Below are positions 30,699 through 39,928 of a stretch of 40,050 nt of DNA, in pieces. This DNA comes from JBPEXY01 sp052031065. GTDB lineage: Bacteria > Pseudomonadota > Gammaproteobacteria > Immundisolibacterales > Immundisolibacteraceae. Under the pieces are notes generated by a model, which saw only the letters and a program-made list of their open reading frames with translations, ran no database searches and was not told where the DNA came from. The position numbers and the translations under genes are program-made. Location: contig JBPEXY010000033.1 in NCBI GenBank assembly GCA_052031065.1, forward strand, positions 1-40,050, in the 5' to 3' direction. The stretch's first letter is position 1; each line of letters starts with the position of its first letter.

Positions 30699-33284
30699 AT
30701 GCTGCAACGCTGCAAGTCCACTTACGAAGCGCTGGTGATCCACCGGCCACTGCTAACCTTATGCCTGCTTTTGTTCGTGGGACTGGCCGCCGGCTGGCAT
30801 AGCCAGCAGTTCGAGCTAGATGCCTCTGCCGACTCCCTGACCCTGGAACAGGATCAGGATCTGGAATATTTTCGCCAGATCAACCAGCGCTACGGCACCC
30901 AGGAATTCCTGTTTGTCGCGGTCAGACCTCACGGTGATCTCTTTTCCTCTCCATCACTGGCCCACCTCGCCGCACTGCGAGACGACCTCAGGGCTCTGTC
31001 CGGGGTCACTCATGTCACCAGCCTGCTTGATGTCCCGCTACTACGTAGCCCGCCGGTGCCGCTCACCGAGATGGCCGATAACATTCGCACCCTGGAGTCC
31101 CCCGATGTCGACCTTGATGCCGCTATAGAGGAACTCAGAACCAGTCCGGTTTACCGCAACCTGCTGCTCAGTCCTGACCTCAGCACCACCGCTTTGCAGG
31201 TCGATCTGGAGATCGATCAACGCTATTTCGAGCTGCTCAAGACGCGCAATGATCTGCGCGACCTGCGCGATTCAACCGGGCTGAACACGGAACAACAGGT
31301 AGCGTTGCAAGAGGCTTCACGACGCTTTCGCGACTACAACCGTGACTACAACGAGCGCCGCCACCAGTTGATAACCGCCGTACGCGAAGTGATGGATCGT
31401 CACCGGGAATCTGCAGATCTTTACCTCGGCGGGGTCCCCATGATTGCTGACGATATGATCACCTATGTCGGTAACGATATCGTCACTTTCGGTTCGGGAG
31501 TGGTGCTGTTTCTAATCGGCTCTCTGGCGATACTGTTCCGACGCCTGCGGTTCGTTGCATTGCCACTGCTAACCTGCGGTTACACAGTGCTGATCATGAC
31601 CGGTCTGCTCGGCTTTCTACACTGGCCGGTCACTGTCATTTCATCCAATTTTGTCTCCCTGCTGCTGATTCTGACCATGTCGATGACGCTGCACCTGATT
31701 GTCCGTTACCGCCAATATCTCGCGCGTCATCCACATCTGCCGCAGATTGAACTGGTGAAAGAGGCGGTCTATACCCTCGCCCGGCCCTGTCTGTTTGCCG
31801 CTTTAACCACTGCGGTGGCATTTATCTCCCTGCTGGTCAGCGGCATCAGGCCGGTCATCGACTTTGGCTGGATGATGACCATTGGCCTAGCCTGCGCCTA
31901 CTGCAGTACTTTTCTGCTGTTCCCGGCAACACTGGTGTTGTTGCCGATAAACCGCGCCGATGAGGATGATCTGAGCCACGGCAGTTTTAGCGCCAGCATG
32001 GCGCGTTTTACCCAGCAACATGGCCGTTTGATCCTGGTCTCAAGCTTACTGCTGGTTCTGTTTACGGTTACCGGCATGAACCGGTTGATCGTTGAAAACA
32101 GCTTTATCAACTATTTTTCCGAGAAAACCGAAATCCATCGCGGCATGCTGCTGATCGATCAAAAACTGGGGGGTACCACGCCACTGGATGTGGTATTTAC
32201 CCTCAGCGACCCGACAAAAAATGCAGCCACTGCTGAAAATGATGACCTGGCACTCTGGGATGACGAAGAAACAGGTAATGGGGAAGACGGTTTCGACGAG
32301 CTATGGGGCGACGAGGAGGAAGGAAACGGCGCTGAGACTGGCGCTGACGCACTCTGGGATGACGAAGAAGCGGCTACCGAAGACGACCGTCACTGGTTCA
32401 CCCGCGACCGCATGGAGCAGATTCGCGCCGTCCATGACTACCTGGATCGTCAGCCGGAGATCGGCAAGGTGATGTCGATGCGTACGATGATGGAACTAGC
32501 CGAGCAGTTTACCGACGGCGAACCCCTTGGCGATCTGGAGCTGGCACTACTCTACAGCCGTATTCCACACCAGTTCCGCCAACTGGTCGTGGACCCCTAT
32601 GTGTCGGTAGCCGATAACGAAGCAAGACTGACCATGCGCATTATCGACTCTGATCCTGACCTGAAACGGGATGAACTGTTGCAACGTATCCGCTCCGATC
32701 TGGTTAACGAAGTGGGATTGCAGCCTGAACAGTTTCGTCTTACCAGCATGATGGTGCTTTACAACAACATGCTGCAGAGTCTGTTCCGCTCACAGGTGCT
32801 AACCCTTGGCAGCGTCTTTGCCGGAATTATGGTGATGTTCCTACTGCTGTTTCGGTCACTAAAGCTGGCGACCATCGCCATGGCCCCAAACCTCCTTTCA
32901 GCCTGCTTTGTACTTGGCATTATGGGCTGGACCGGCATCCCGCTGGACATGATGACCATTACCATCGCCGCCATCTCGATCGGCATCGCCGTCGATGACA
33001 CCATCCACTACATCGAACGCTTCGGCCACGAGTTTCCAAAAGATCGCGATTACCAGGCGACCATGACTCGCTGCCATGCGAGTATCGGTAAGTCGATGTT
33101 TTACACCTCGTTGACCATCATTGTCGGTTTTTCAATTCTGGTCCTGTCTAATTTTATTCCGACCATCTACTTTGGTCTGCTAACCGGCCTGTCGATGCTC
33201 ATTGCGATCCTTGGCGCACTGACACTCCTGCCGCAGCTGATTGTGATGGTCAAACCCTTTGGTGCTGAAGCGGTACAGCGTTAA
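30699..33284 (+). CDS. RND/MMPL-family transporter with an acidic Trp-repeat insert
   Basis: An 861-aa RND-superfamily protein of the MMPL/HpnN-like type, with about 12 helices and two large extracytoplasmic loops. TM1 is about 18-38, followed by the loop beginning QQFELDASADSLTLEQDQDLEYF (a pattern common in this family). A helix block spans about 265-430. The second loop follows, then the last block with FAGIMVMFLLLFRSLKLATIAMAPN and MMTITIAAISIGIAVDDTIHYIERFGHE, the GxxxDD motif of the proton-relay helix. An acidic segment with three LW-(D/G)-DEE units lies at about 516-560. The ATG at 30699 is preferred (purine-rich ribosome binding site at 30684-30692) over a GTG at 30621. The transported substrate, possibly a lipid or hydrophobic molecule, is unknown. 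Confidence 0.88.
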   Translation: MLQRCKSTYEALVIHRPLLTLCLLLFVGLAAGWHSQQFELDASADSLTLEQDQDLEYFRQINQRYGTQEFLFVAVRPHGDLFSSPSLAHLAALRDDLRALSGVTHVTSLLDVPLLRSPPVPLTEMADNIRTLESPDVDLDAAIEELRTSPVYRNLLLSPDLSTTALQVDLEIDQRYFELLKTRNDLRDLRDSTGLNTEQQVALQEASRRFRDYNRDYNERRHQLITAVREVMDRHRESADLYLGGVPMIADDMITYVGNDIVTFGSGVVLFLIGSLAILFRRLRFVALPLLTCGYTVLIMTGLLGFLHWPVTVISSNFVSLLLILTMSMTLHLIVRYRQYLARHPHLPQIELVKEAVYTLARPCLFAALTTAVAFISLLVSGIRPVIDFGWMMTIGLACAYCSTFLLFPATLVLLPINRADEDDLSHGSFSASMARFTQQHGRLILVSSLLLVLFTVTGMNRLIVENSFINYFSEKTEIHRGMLLIDQKLGGTTPLDVVFTLSDPTKNAATAENDDLALWDDEETGNGEDGFDELWGDEEEGNGAETGADALWDDEEAATEDDRHWFTRDRMEQIRAVHDYLDRQPEIGKVMSMRTMMELAEQFTDGEPLGDLELALLYSRIPHQFRQLVVDPYVSVADNEARLTMRIIDSDPDLKRDELLQRIRSDLVNEVGLQPEQFRLTSMMVLYNNMLQSLFRSQVLTLGSVFAGIMVMFLLLFRSLKLATIAMAPNLLSACFVLGIMGWTGIPLDMMTITIAAISIGIAVDDTIHYIERFGHEFPKDRDYQATMTRCHASIGKSMFYTSLTIIVGFSILVLSNFIPTIYFGLLTGLSMLIAILGALTLLPQLIVMVKPFGAEAVQR
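32250..32369 (+). repeat. Exact 21-bp duplication coding the acidic insert of the MMPL protein
   Basis: The 21-mer coding ALWDDEE occurs at 32250-32270 and again at 32349-32369, 99 bp apart and in frame. A diverged third unit (ELWGDEE) lies between. The repeat produces three acidic Trp-containing motifs about 16-17 residues apart. Confidence 0.85.
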
Positions 33285-33401
33285 TCCGAGATCGGTCGGT
33301 ACGAACTGTGCGGCTATCAGCTGCGAAAAAATTGAGGCAGGTTGCAACCATTGGCACCTGGATGCGGTCAGCATCACTGTAATCCAGCCCAGGAGTGGAT
33401 C

Positions 33402-34022
33402 ATGAAACATCGACAGGTCGGCCAGCAACTCCTGTTAGCACTATTGCTGGTGCTCCTCTCATCAACGAGCCTGGCAATGCGCTGCGGCAACCGGCTGATA
33501 CAGGAAGGCGACACCAAACTTGAAGTATTGCGCAAGTGCGGCCAACCCTCCTTCGTTGAAGGGTCAGGCGTTATCGAACGGGAAGAAGAGGTCATTGCGG
33601 CAGACCAACTGCAACAGAAACTACTGCTAATTGGCCGCCAGCAGCAGCGCCGTAGTCAGCCGGTTGAAACCTGGCACTACAACTGTGGGACTAACCGCTT
33701 TTCCCGCCTGCTCACCTTTGTCGGCCCCTACCTGCAACGCATCGAAACAGGTGATCAGGGCTATGGTTTGTCCGGGTGCAAACAGCCGCCCGAAGCAAGT
33801 CAGAACAACACCGATGATCACCCTACCCCTGGAAATGCGCCTGAAGAAACATCACGACGCGTCCTCGATGCAGCGATCGAATTCCGCCAGCTGCACCGCG
33901 ACAACCTGCCTGAGAACAAACAGCTGAACGACGCCAAATCAGAAACGGCGGAAGCGCAACAGGTGTTCCGCTGGCAGGATGACCAGGGACTCTGGCACTA
34001 CTCAGCCAATCCACCCAACTGA
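33402..34022 (+). CDS. Exported DUF2845-like protein with C-terminal DUF4124-like segment
   Basis: A 206-aa periplasmic protein. The signal peptide is about 1-25 (QLLLALLLVLLSSTSLA). The mature start MRCGNRLIQEGDTKLEVLRKCGQPSFVEG is the DUF2845 pattern; further cysteines lie in WHYNCGTNRF and LSGCKQPP, allowing two disulfides. A low-complexity linker follows, then a C-terminal FRWQDDQGLWHYSANPP, which matches the start of DUF4124 (YRWxDxxGxxHYSDxPP). The ATG at 33402 is set by AGGAG at 33391-33395 with a 6-nt spacer; an upstream ATG at 33342 lacks one. Neither domain has a known function. The gene lies between the MMPL transporter and the STPK gene, all on the plus strand. Confidence 0.82.
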   Translation: MKHRQVGQQLLLALLLVLLSSTSLAMRCGNRLIQEGDTKLEVLRKCGQPSFVEGSGVIEREEEVIAADQLQQKLLLIGRQQQRRSQPVETWHYNCGTNRFSRLLTFVGPYLQRIETGDQGYGLSGCKQPPEASQNNTDDHPTPGNAPEETSRRVLDAAIEFRQLHRDNLPENKQLNDAKSETAEAQQVFRWQDDQGLWHYSANPPN

Positions 34023-34224
34023 TTCGCACTCACCCTCCGCCATAGCCACTGGCGTCGGGCTCGCTTACCGCCCGCCTTCGCGAAATAACGCTCAACCCCT
34101 CCCTGCTGGTGCCGATACTAACCGTATCGCTGATTTCTGCCGTGCATCAAGCTCGGGTGCATGGTGCTAGCGGCAAAAAAGCTGAGCCCGGCCCCGACAA
34201 TAACCAGACCAATAACGACGCCCT

Positions 34225-36693
34225 ATGTCCGCAGTATCTGAAACCGCCACCTCTGTAGAAAAACCAGACACCATCATCGGTCAACTGGACCGGTTTGAAA
34301 TCACCAAAGTTCTGGGTGAGGGGGCCCAGGGAGTCGTCTATCTGGGCCGAGACCCTCACCTACAGCGCCAGGTTGCAATCAAATCGATCAAGCAGGACGG
34401 CGACTCAGCGATGGCCCAGGGCGAGGTCGAGGTGTTACTCCGTGAGGCACGGGTCATTAGCCGGTTCCAGCACCCCAACATTGTCAGCATCTACGAAATC
34501 GGTTTCCAGAACCAGACCCCCTACCTGGTGCTTGAATATGTCGATGGCCCGCTGCTATCGGCGATTATCAAAAAACACCCCGACGGCACCCCACCGGACA
34601 CCGCGCTGCAACTGGCGATCAACCTGCTCGACGGCCTCGCCTTCGCTCACGAACACGAAATCATTCACGGCGATCTGAAACCGGCAAACGTACTGGTCTC
34701 CCATAAAGGGATTGCCAAGATTACCGATTTTGGTATCGCCAGACGGGCTGGCGAACAGATCGTTGAAGGCGAACAGTCGGGAGCAGGCATGGCTGGCTCA
34801 CCCCGCTATATGGCCCCCGAATACATCACCGACCGTCTCGTCAGTGCTGCCGGAGATCAGTTTGCTGCCGGCATCATCCTGTTTCAGTTGTTTACCGGTA
34901 AGCAACCGTTCGGCGGCAAAACCCTTGACGAACTTTTTGCCAGTATCACTGCCGGAAAATTCCCCAGTCCTTCATCACTGAACAGCGAACTGGACAGTCG
35001 CCTGGATACCATCGTTGCGCGTGCTCTGGCAGTACAACCTGAACAGCGGTTCGAGACGATTGGCGATCTTCGCCAGGCACTACGGGATTACCAGCTTGAT
35101 TTGAGTGAACCGGCCAGGGTCCACTCCACTGCAAAACCGGCAGAAGACGGCCTGCGCAAACTGCGTCAGCGGCTGCGGGGACAGAAAGACCTGCCCACCC
35201 TGTCGGCCAGCATCTCCAATCTGAATGGCCTGTTTGCCGGCAATCAACACAATGCCGCTGCCATTGCGGCGGTGATTTCCAAAGACCTGGCACTGACCAC
35301 CAAGGTGCTGCGCATTGCCAACAGCGCTTACGTGCCCAATGCTGCTGGCGAAATCACCAATCTCTCCCACGCGGTGATGATGCTCGGTTTTCAGGCTGTG
35401 CGGGAAATAGCCGCATCGTTGATGATGATCGATATTCTGCCCGGCGACCGGAACGCCGCCGGTGTCAAGGAGCAGCTGGCCAGGTCTCTTTTCAGTGCCA
35501 CTCTGGCGAGAAAACTGGCTATTGTTCAAGGCGAAGCAGAAAGCGACAGCTGCTTTCTGGTGGCGATGTTCTACCGCTTTGGACGGCTTCTGGTGAGCTA
35601 CCACCTGCCGGAAGAGTTTTCGCACATTAGCGAAAAGATAGCCGCCGGTGAATCCGAACTTCAGGCCTCGCGAGCGATTCTTGGATACGGCTACGCTGAA
35701 ATTGGTGAGGAGATCAGCGCCGACTGGTCACTCCCTGAATTTCTGGTCGACTCGCTTAAGGAGGTCGATTTCACCCGCCCGGCAGATTTTCAGCACCTGC
35801 GGCCCGTCGTATACGGATCGCTCACCTGCGATGTTACCGACCTGCTGGCTACGGTCGAAGCGGCCTCCAGCCGACGACGACTGAGCAATCTGTGCAGCCG
35901 TTACATTGACCTGATCGATATTAGCAGCGATGAGCTGGAAGAGACTCTGCAGCGTAGCAAAGTAGAATTTCTGAAATTCTGTTCGATCCTCAAGATCGAT
36001 ATTGATGGCACCGGCATCCATCAGGCCATAGAAAACTGGGACGGCCATTTTCCAGAAGAATTTGCCGAAGAACCCGACGAGAATCAAACCGAGTTTTCCA
36101 GCCTGGCCACGACCATGGGAGGTGGCGCAAGGCAGCAGAAAATTTCGGTGACCCTGGTAAAGGGTATTCAGGAGATTAAACAGAGCTTAAGTAACGGGAA
36201 TTACGAGTTTGATGAACTGATCCGCAAAATACTGGCCACCATCTACTACGGCATCGAGTGTCACCGAGTAGTCCTTTGCCGGGTACTCGAACCACAACAG
36301 AAAGTCAAAGCCCGCTATGCAGTCGGAAAACAAGTGAATCCGCTGTTAAAGAGTTTTCAGTTTCCCCTGAGTGAAGCATCCGGCGTTTTTGGCAGGGCCA
36401 TCAGTACCGGTCAAAACACTCTGGTTGGCGATGTTGCCGCCCACGCAATCATCGAACCTATGCCTGACTGGTACCGTCAACGGGTAGCTGGCAACTGTTT
36501 CGCCATTCTGCCGTTTCAGTCGGCGGGTAAAACCCAGGGGTTCATCTATATCGACCACCCCCAGGTTCACTATCTTGATCATCTGAGTCCGCCACAGCAC
36601 GCTCTGCTAAGCACCCTACGCGACCTCTGCGCGGAGGCTTATCGGCGTCGGCATCAACAGATGCGGGATGCAGCCAGGGCGCGCAGCGCCTAG
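34225..36693 (+). CDS. Serine/threonine protein kinase with HDOD and GAF domains
   Basis: An 822-aa three-module protein. The Hanks-type kinase (about 24-290) has GEGAQGVVYLG (P-loop), Lys53 in VAIKSI, Glu74, the catalytic Asp150 in IIHGDLKPANVLV, DFG with Asp168 and GSPRYMAPEY. The Arg normally before the catalytic Asp is Gly (HGD), so it is a non-RD kinase and may not need activation-loop phosphorylation. Residues about 320-530 are an HDOD domain (LPTLSASISNLNGLF, ISKDLALTTKVLRIANSAYV, LSHAVMMLGFQAVREIAASLMM). Residues about 660-800 are GAF-like (VVLCRVLEPQQKVKARYAVG, CFAILPFQSAGKTQGFIYID). No transmembrane helix was seen. HDOD proteins often act in signalling downstream of nucleotides or stress; the substrate is unknown. 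The stop overlaps the stop of the convergent GST gene (CTAG). Confidence 0.9.
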   Translation: MSAVSETATSVEKPDTIIGQLDRFEITKVLGEGAQGVVYLGRDPHLQRQVAIKSIKQDGDSAMAQGEVEVLLREARVISRFQHPNIVSIYEIGFQNQTPYLVLEYVDGPLLSAIIKKHPDGTPPDTALQLAINLLDGLAFAHEHEIIHGDLKPANVLVSHKGIAKITDFGIARRAGEQIVEGEQSGAGMAGSPRYMAPEYITDRLVSAAGDQFAAGIILFQLFTGKQPFGGKTLDELFASITAGKFPSPSSLNSELDSRLDTIVARALAVQPEQRFETIGDLRQALRDYQLDLSEPARVHSTAKPAEDGLRKLRQRLRGQKDLPTLSASISNLNGLFAGNQHNAAAIAAVISKDLALTTKVLRIANSAYVPNAAGEITNLSHAVMMLGFQAVREIAASLMMIDILPGDRNAAGVKEQLARSLFSATLARKLAIVQGEAESDSCFLVAMFYRFGRLLVSYHLPEEFSHISEKIAAGESELQASRAILGYGYAEIGEEISADWSLPEFLVDSLKEVDFTRPADFQHLRPVVYGSLTCDVTDLLATVEAASSRRRLSNLCSRYIDLIDISSDELEETLQRSKVEFLKFCSILKIDIDGTGIHQAIENWDGHFPEEFAEEPDENQTEFSSLATTMGGGARQQKISVTLVKGIQEIKQSLSNGNYEFDELIRKILATIYYGIECHRVVLCRVLEPQQKVKARYAVGKQVNPLLKSFQFPLSEASGVFGRAISTGQNTLVGDVAAHAIIEPMPDWYRQRVAGNCFAILPFQSAGKTQGFIYIDHPQVHYLDHLSPPQHALLSTLRDLCAEAYRRRHQQMRDAARARSA

Positions 36694-37481
36694 GCAATAA
36701 CCGCCTTCAAACCGGGCCACGCCTGTTCACCGGCCACTGCAAACTGCTCTAGCACCGGCGCCGGTAACGCCTCGCCAATGGCGGTCGGGTAACTGGGCCG
36801 GTCAAAGCAGCGTTGATACCAGCCCTGTACCGCAGGCAGATCGGCAAAAAGATCGGTCCAGCAGAAATGGCGCAGGGTCTGAAAATAGGGCATCACCCCG
36901 GTATCGGCCAGCGAGAAACTATCGCCAGCCAACCACTCGCGACTCTGCAGCGTCGCTTCCATATCGACAACAAACTTCCGGTAGGTGTTGATTCCGGCAA
37001 CCGCCACCGGCGCAGCCATGCCCTGTCGGTAGAGCTGCTGCTGGCGCTCGCGCCGCACTGGATCCGGCACCTTCGCGAGCAACGCTTCGGCCTCCTCCGT
37101 AGAGAGTTTTGCCAGCACCGGCAACATCACCATCGGCCATTGCAGCGCACCACAGGCAGCATGCAGCGACTCATCAAGGCGCTTGGTCCAGAGCCGCATC
37201 TGCGCCTGCTGCAGGGGATCATCCGGCCGTAGCGAAGGGTCTGGATAGAGTTCATCCAATAATTCGCAGATCACCGTGGACTCAGGTATCGGCTGACCAT
37301 CAACCACCAGCGTTGGCACCAGGCCGGCGGGGTTGAGCTGCAGGTACTCCGGGGTCAGGTTCTGCTTGGCACCGAGATCCACCGGCCTGATTTCGTAACT
37401 AATCGCTTTTTCAGCCAGCACCAGCCGCACCTTCTGTGCGCAGGGTGATACTGGATGGTCATAAAGTTCGATCACTGCCAT
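36690..37481 (-). CDS. Glutathione S-transferase family protein
   Basis: A 263-aa GST-like protein. The thioredoxin-fold N-terminal domain (1-80) has IELYDHPVSPCAQKVRLVLAEKAISYE with a Ser-Pro-Cys active-site segment, then NPAGLVPTLVVDGQPIPESTVICELLDELYPDPSL, the glutathione-binding VPTL and ES pair. The C-terminal domain is helical, with LAGDSFSLADTGVMPYFQTLRHF (the N-capping SxAD motif). It is slightly longer than typical because of an insert around 130-160. The start is ambiguous: AGGAG sits directly against the ATG at 37481 (1-nt spacer), while the GTG two codons on (37475) has a 7-nt spacer and gives the family-like MIELYDHP. An in-frame TTG at 37490 lies upstream. Specific substrate unknown. 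Confidence 0.88.
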   Translation of the reverse strand: MAVIELYDHPVSPCAQKVRLVLAEKAISYEIRPVDLGAKQNLTPEYLQLNPAGLVPTLVVDGQPIPESTVICELLDELYPDPSLRPDDPLQQAQMRLWTKRLDESLHAACGALQWPMVMLPVLAKLSTEEAEALLAKVPDPVRRERQQQLYRQGMAAPVAVAGINTYRKFVVDMEATLQSREWLAGDSFSLADTGVMPYFQTLRHFCWTDLFADLPAVQGWYQRCFDRPSYPTAIGEALPAPVLEQFAVAGEQAWPGLKAVIA

Positions 37482-37752
37482 TCTCCTCAACAGGACGCCG
37501 CCAGCCCCCGTAGCCCGGTAAGCTGAGGCTTTTGAATCAACACACTATACGACCCTTCCGCCCTGAACCGATCCTGTTCAGCAGAGTCGGATCGCCGACA
37601 TAACATTCCGCAGACAGAACATTTTTCAGGGGTTTTTTCTTATACTGGACCACAAACCGGCGAATAAGCCAATGGCAATTCTGTGGACAGGCCCGGAGCG
37701 ATTCCGGGGATAAACCAGCCGCCGTCACAAACGCTCTTTACGGAGGAGGCAA

Positions 37753-38895
37753 TTGGGTAAGAAAAAGTGGTCTGAAACCAGGCCGGATGAGAGTTTTCTG
37801 CGCATTCTTAACCCTGACGGCTCGGTCAATGGCCGCCTGCCACGGGTATCTCAAAGTGAATTACGGCGCTGGTATCAGGTTTTTATAGAAACCCGTACCT
37901 TTGAGGAGATCGCCCTGCGCCTGCAACGCCGTGGCGTCCTCAGCGTTACCGCCAGCTCACGCGGAGAAGAAGCAGTGGGACTCGGCGCCGCAGCGGCGTT
38001 AAAGCCTGGCGACTGGTGTTTTCCCTCCTACCGGCAGACCAGCACCCTGCTCTACTGGAAATCACCGATCGACCGCGCCATGGCCGGGCTGATGGGCAAT
38101 TCACCCGAACACATCCGCGAACATCTGCCGCTCTCTCCCGAGCAGCTGCCGGCGGTGACCTTCATGCCCTACGCCGTGTTTCTCGGTGCCAATATCCCCC
38201 TGGCGGTTGGCTCCGCCATGGCCGACCGGCTGGCAGGCCGCGACTCCATTGCTCTCGCTTTTATTGGCGAAGGCAGTACCAGTGAAGGGGATTTTCACGA
38301 CGGTCTCGGTTTCGCCGGAGTCTTCGATTCCCCCTGCGTGATCATCATCCAGAACAATCAGTGGTGTATCTCCATGCCGGCGAGCCGCCAGACCGCAGCA
38401 AAAACCTTTGCCCAGAAAGCAGAAGCCCACGGCATTCCCCACCAGCGCATTGATGGCAATGATGTTTTCGCTGTCTACAAGTCGGTCAAGCAGGCTGCTG
38501 CCCGGGCGCGCAAGGGGGGCGGCGCAACGGTGATCGAAGCGGTCACCTACCGTATCCTGGATCACAATACCGCCGATTCGTCCGAGGTCTATCGCACTGA
38601 GGATGAGGCGAATTACTGGAAAACCCTCGACCCGTTTGAGCGCTTTGAACAGTACCTGTTGCACAACGACATCATCGATTCGGGTAGCCGCGAAACCCTT
38701 GCCGCAGAAGCAGAGCAGTGGCTACGTGCAGCGATCGACCGGGGCCGCGCTGTGCCGCCGACCGAGCCGCAGGCAATGTTCGCCAGCCACCTCAAAGGCG
38801 AGCCGTCATGGAGTGAACGCCACCAGCAGGCGGAACTGGCTGCGGAGCTGGCGGGCCGGAACCCGTTTGTCGACTACAGCGGGGAGGGTCTCTGA
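37753..38895 (+). CDS. 2-oxoacid dehydrogenase E1 component, alpha subunit
   Basis: The alpha half of a heterotetrameric thiamine-diphosphate E1 (pyruvate, branched-chain 2-oxoacid or acetoin dehydrogenase type). At 380 aa it has the ThDP motif GEGSTSEGDFHDGLGFAGVFDSPCVIIIQNNQWCIS, QRRGVLSVTASSRGEEAVGLGAAAAL (substrate-entry region), YRQTSTLLYW, and the C-terminal VIEAVTYRILDHNTADSSEVYR. The start is TTG at 37753 with a very strong GGAGGAGG upstream. The overall pattern is nearer branched-chain 2-oxoacid dehydrogenase E1 alpha than Gram-negative AceE, which is a single chain. No gene lies in the 271-bp gap upstream; TATACT at 37641-37646 is a possible -10 without a clear -35. Confidence 0.9.
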   Translation: MGKKKWSETRPDESFLRILNPDGSVNGRLPRVSQSELRRWYQVFIETRTFEEIALRLQRRGVLSVTASSRGEEAVGLGAAAALKPGDWCFPSYRQTSTLLYWKSPIDRAMAGLMGNSPEHIREHLPLSPEQLPAVTFMPYAVFLGANIPLAVGSAMADRLAGRDSIALAFIGEGSTSEGDFHDGLGFAGVFDSPCVIIIQNNQWCISMPASRQTAAKTFAQKAEAHGIPHQRIDGNDVFAVYKSVKQAAARARKGGGATVIEAVTYRILDHNTADSSEVYRTEDEANYWKTLDPFERFEQYLLHNDIIDSGSRETLAAEAEQWLRAAIDRGRAVPPTEPQAMFASHLKGEPSWSERHQQAELAAELAGRNPFVDYSGEGL

Positions 38896-39893
38896 TGAAC
38901 ACAATAACCGACCCGCAGACCGAGGAGCTTAATCTGGTCAGTGCCATCAACCAGACCCTGCGCGAAGAGTTGCAACGCGATCCGCAGGTGCGCGTGATGG
39001 GCTATGACATCGGCCCTATCGGTGGTGTGTTTCGGGCCACCGAAGGACTTTTCGACGAATTTGGTGACACCCAGGTGATCGACACTCCGTTGAGCGAAAA
39101 CGGCTTGATCGGCACCGCAGTCGGTATGGCCATGCGCGGTGAACGGCCGGTAGTGGAGATGCAATTTCTGGGCTTCATGTACAACGCCTGGGGACAGTTC
39201 ATCTACAGCCTCGCCAACCTGCACCAGAAAACCGGTGGCCTTGTCGACATCCCGGTGACCATTCGTGCCACTTTTGGCGGCGGGATCAAACCACTGCCGT
39301 TTCATTCCGAATCAACCGAGGCTTATCTGATGCACACCCCGGGGATTCGCGTCGTCTGCCCAAGCAGCCCCAGCGAAGCCAAGGGACTACTCGCGGCATC
39401 GATTCGCTGCGATGACCCGGTGATATTTCTCGAACACACCAAACTCTATCGCGCCTTTCGCGAGCCGGTACCCACCGGGGAGTATCTGCTGCCCCTGGAC
39501 CGCTGCCGCACCGTTCGCGAAGGGAACGACCTGACCCTGCTGGCGTGGGGCAACATGGTGCACGCTGCCAGCGAAGCGATCGACCAGCTCGATTACAACG
39601 TTGAACTGATCGATCTACGCTGTCTGGCGCCTTTAGATGTCGAACCGATTCTCGACTCGGTGAAAAAAACCGGCCGCTGTCTGATTGTTCACGAAGCGCG
39701 GCGCACCGCAGGCCCCGGCGCAGAGCTGTCAGCGCTGATCAATGAGTACGCCCTGGAGTGGCTGAAAGCACCGGTCAAGCGGGTCACCGCCTTTGATGTT
39801 TTTTTTCCAGATAACCAGGTAGAGGATATCTATCTACCGGGTCCTGAGCGGATTAAACATGGCATCAAAGCGGTGATGGGCTACCAGTTTTAA
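38895..39893 (+). CDS. 2-oxoacid dehydrogenase E1 component, beta subunit
   Basis: The beta half of the same E1, a 332-aa transketolase-type protein. Landmarks are LVSAINQTLREELQRDPQVRVMGYDIG, GGVFRATEGLFDEFGDTQVIDTPLSENGLIGTAVGMAMRGERPVVEMQFLGF (ThDP pyrimidine-binding region with the catalytic Glu of LSEN), PFHSESTEAYLMHTPGIRVVCPSSP, and the C-terminal LIVHEARRTAGPGAELSALI. The ATG shares one base with the alpha-subunit stop, with GGGGAGG at 38881-38887 as ribosome binding site, so the two subunits are coupled and probably made in equal amounts. Confidence 0.92.
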   Translation: MNTITDPQTEELNLVSAINQTLREELQRDPQVRVMGYDIGPIGGVFRATEGLFDEFGDTQVIDTPLSENGLIGTAVGMAMRGERPVVEMQFLGFMYNAWGQFIYSLANLHQKTGGLVDIPVTIRATFGGGIKPLPFHSESTEAYLMHTPGIRVVCPSSPSEAKGLLAASIRCDDPVIFLEHTKLYRAFREPVPTGEYLLPLDRCRTVREGNDLTLLAWGNMVHAASEAIDQLDYNVELIDLRCLAPLDVEPILDSVKKTGRCLIVHEARRTAGPGAELSALINEYALEWLKAPVKRVTAFDVFFPDNQVEDIYLPGPERIKHGIKAVMGYQF

Positions 39894-39928
39894 AGCAACC
39901 GCGCATTGGCGACGGGAGAGAATCAACC

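Noticed and set aside
35080..35625. Minus-strand 181-codon frame inside the kinase-HDOD gene
   Set aside because: Shadow of the HDOD coding sequence; no ribosome binding site and no ordered domain pattern.
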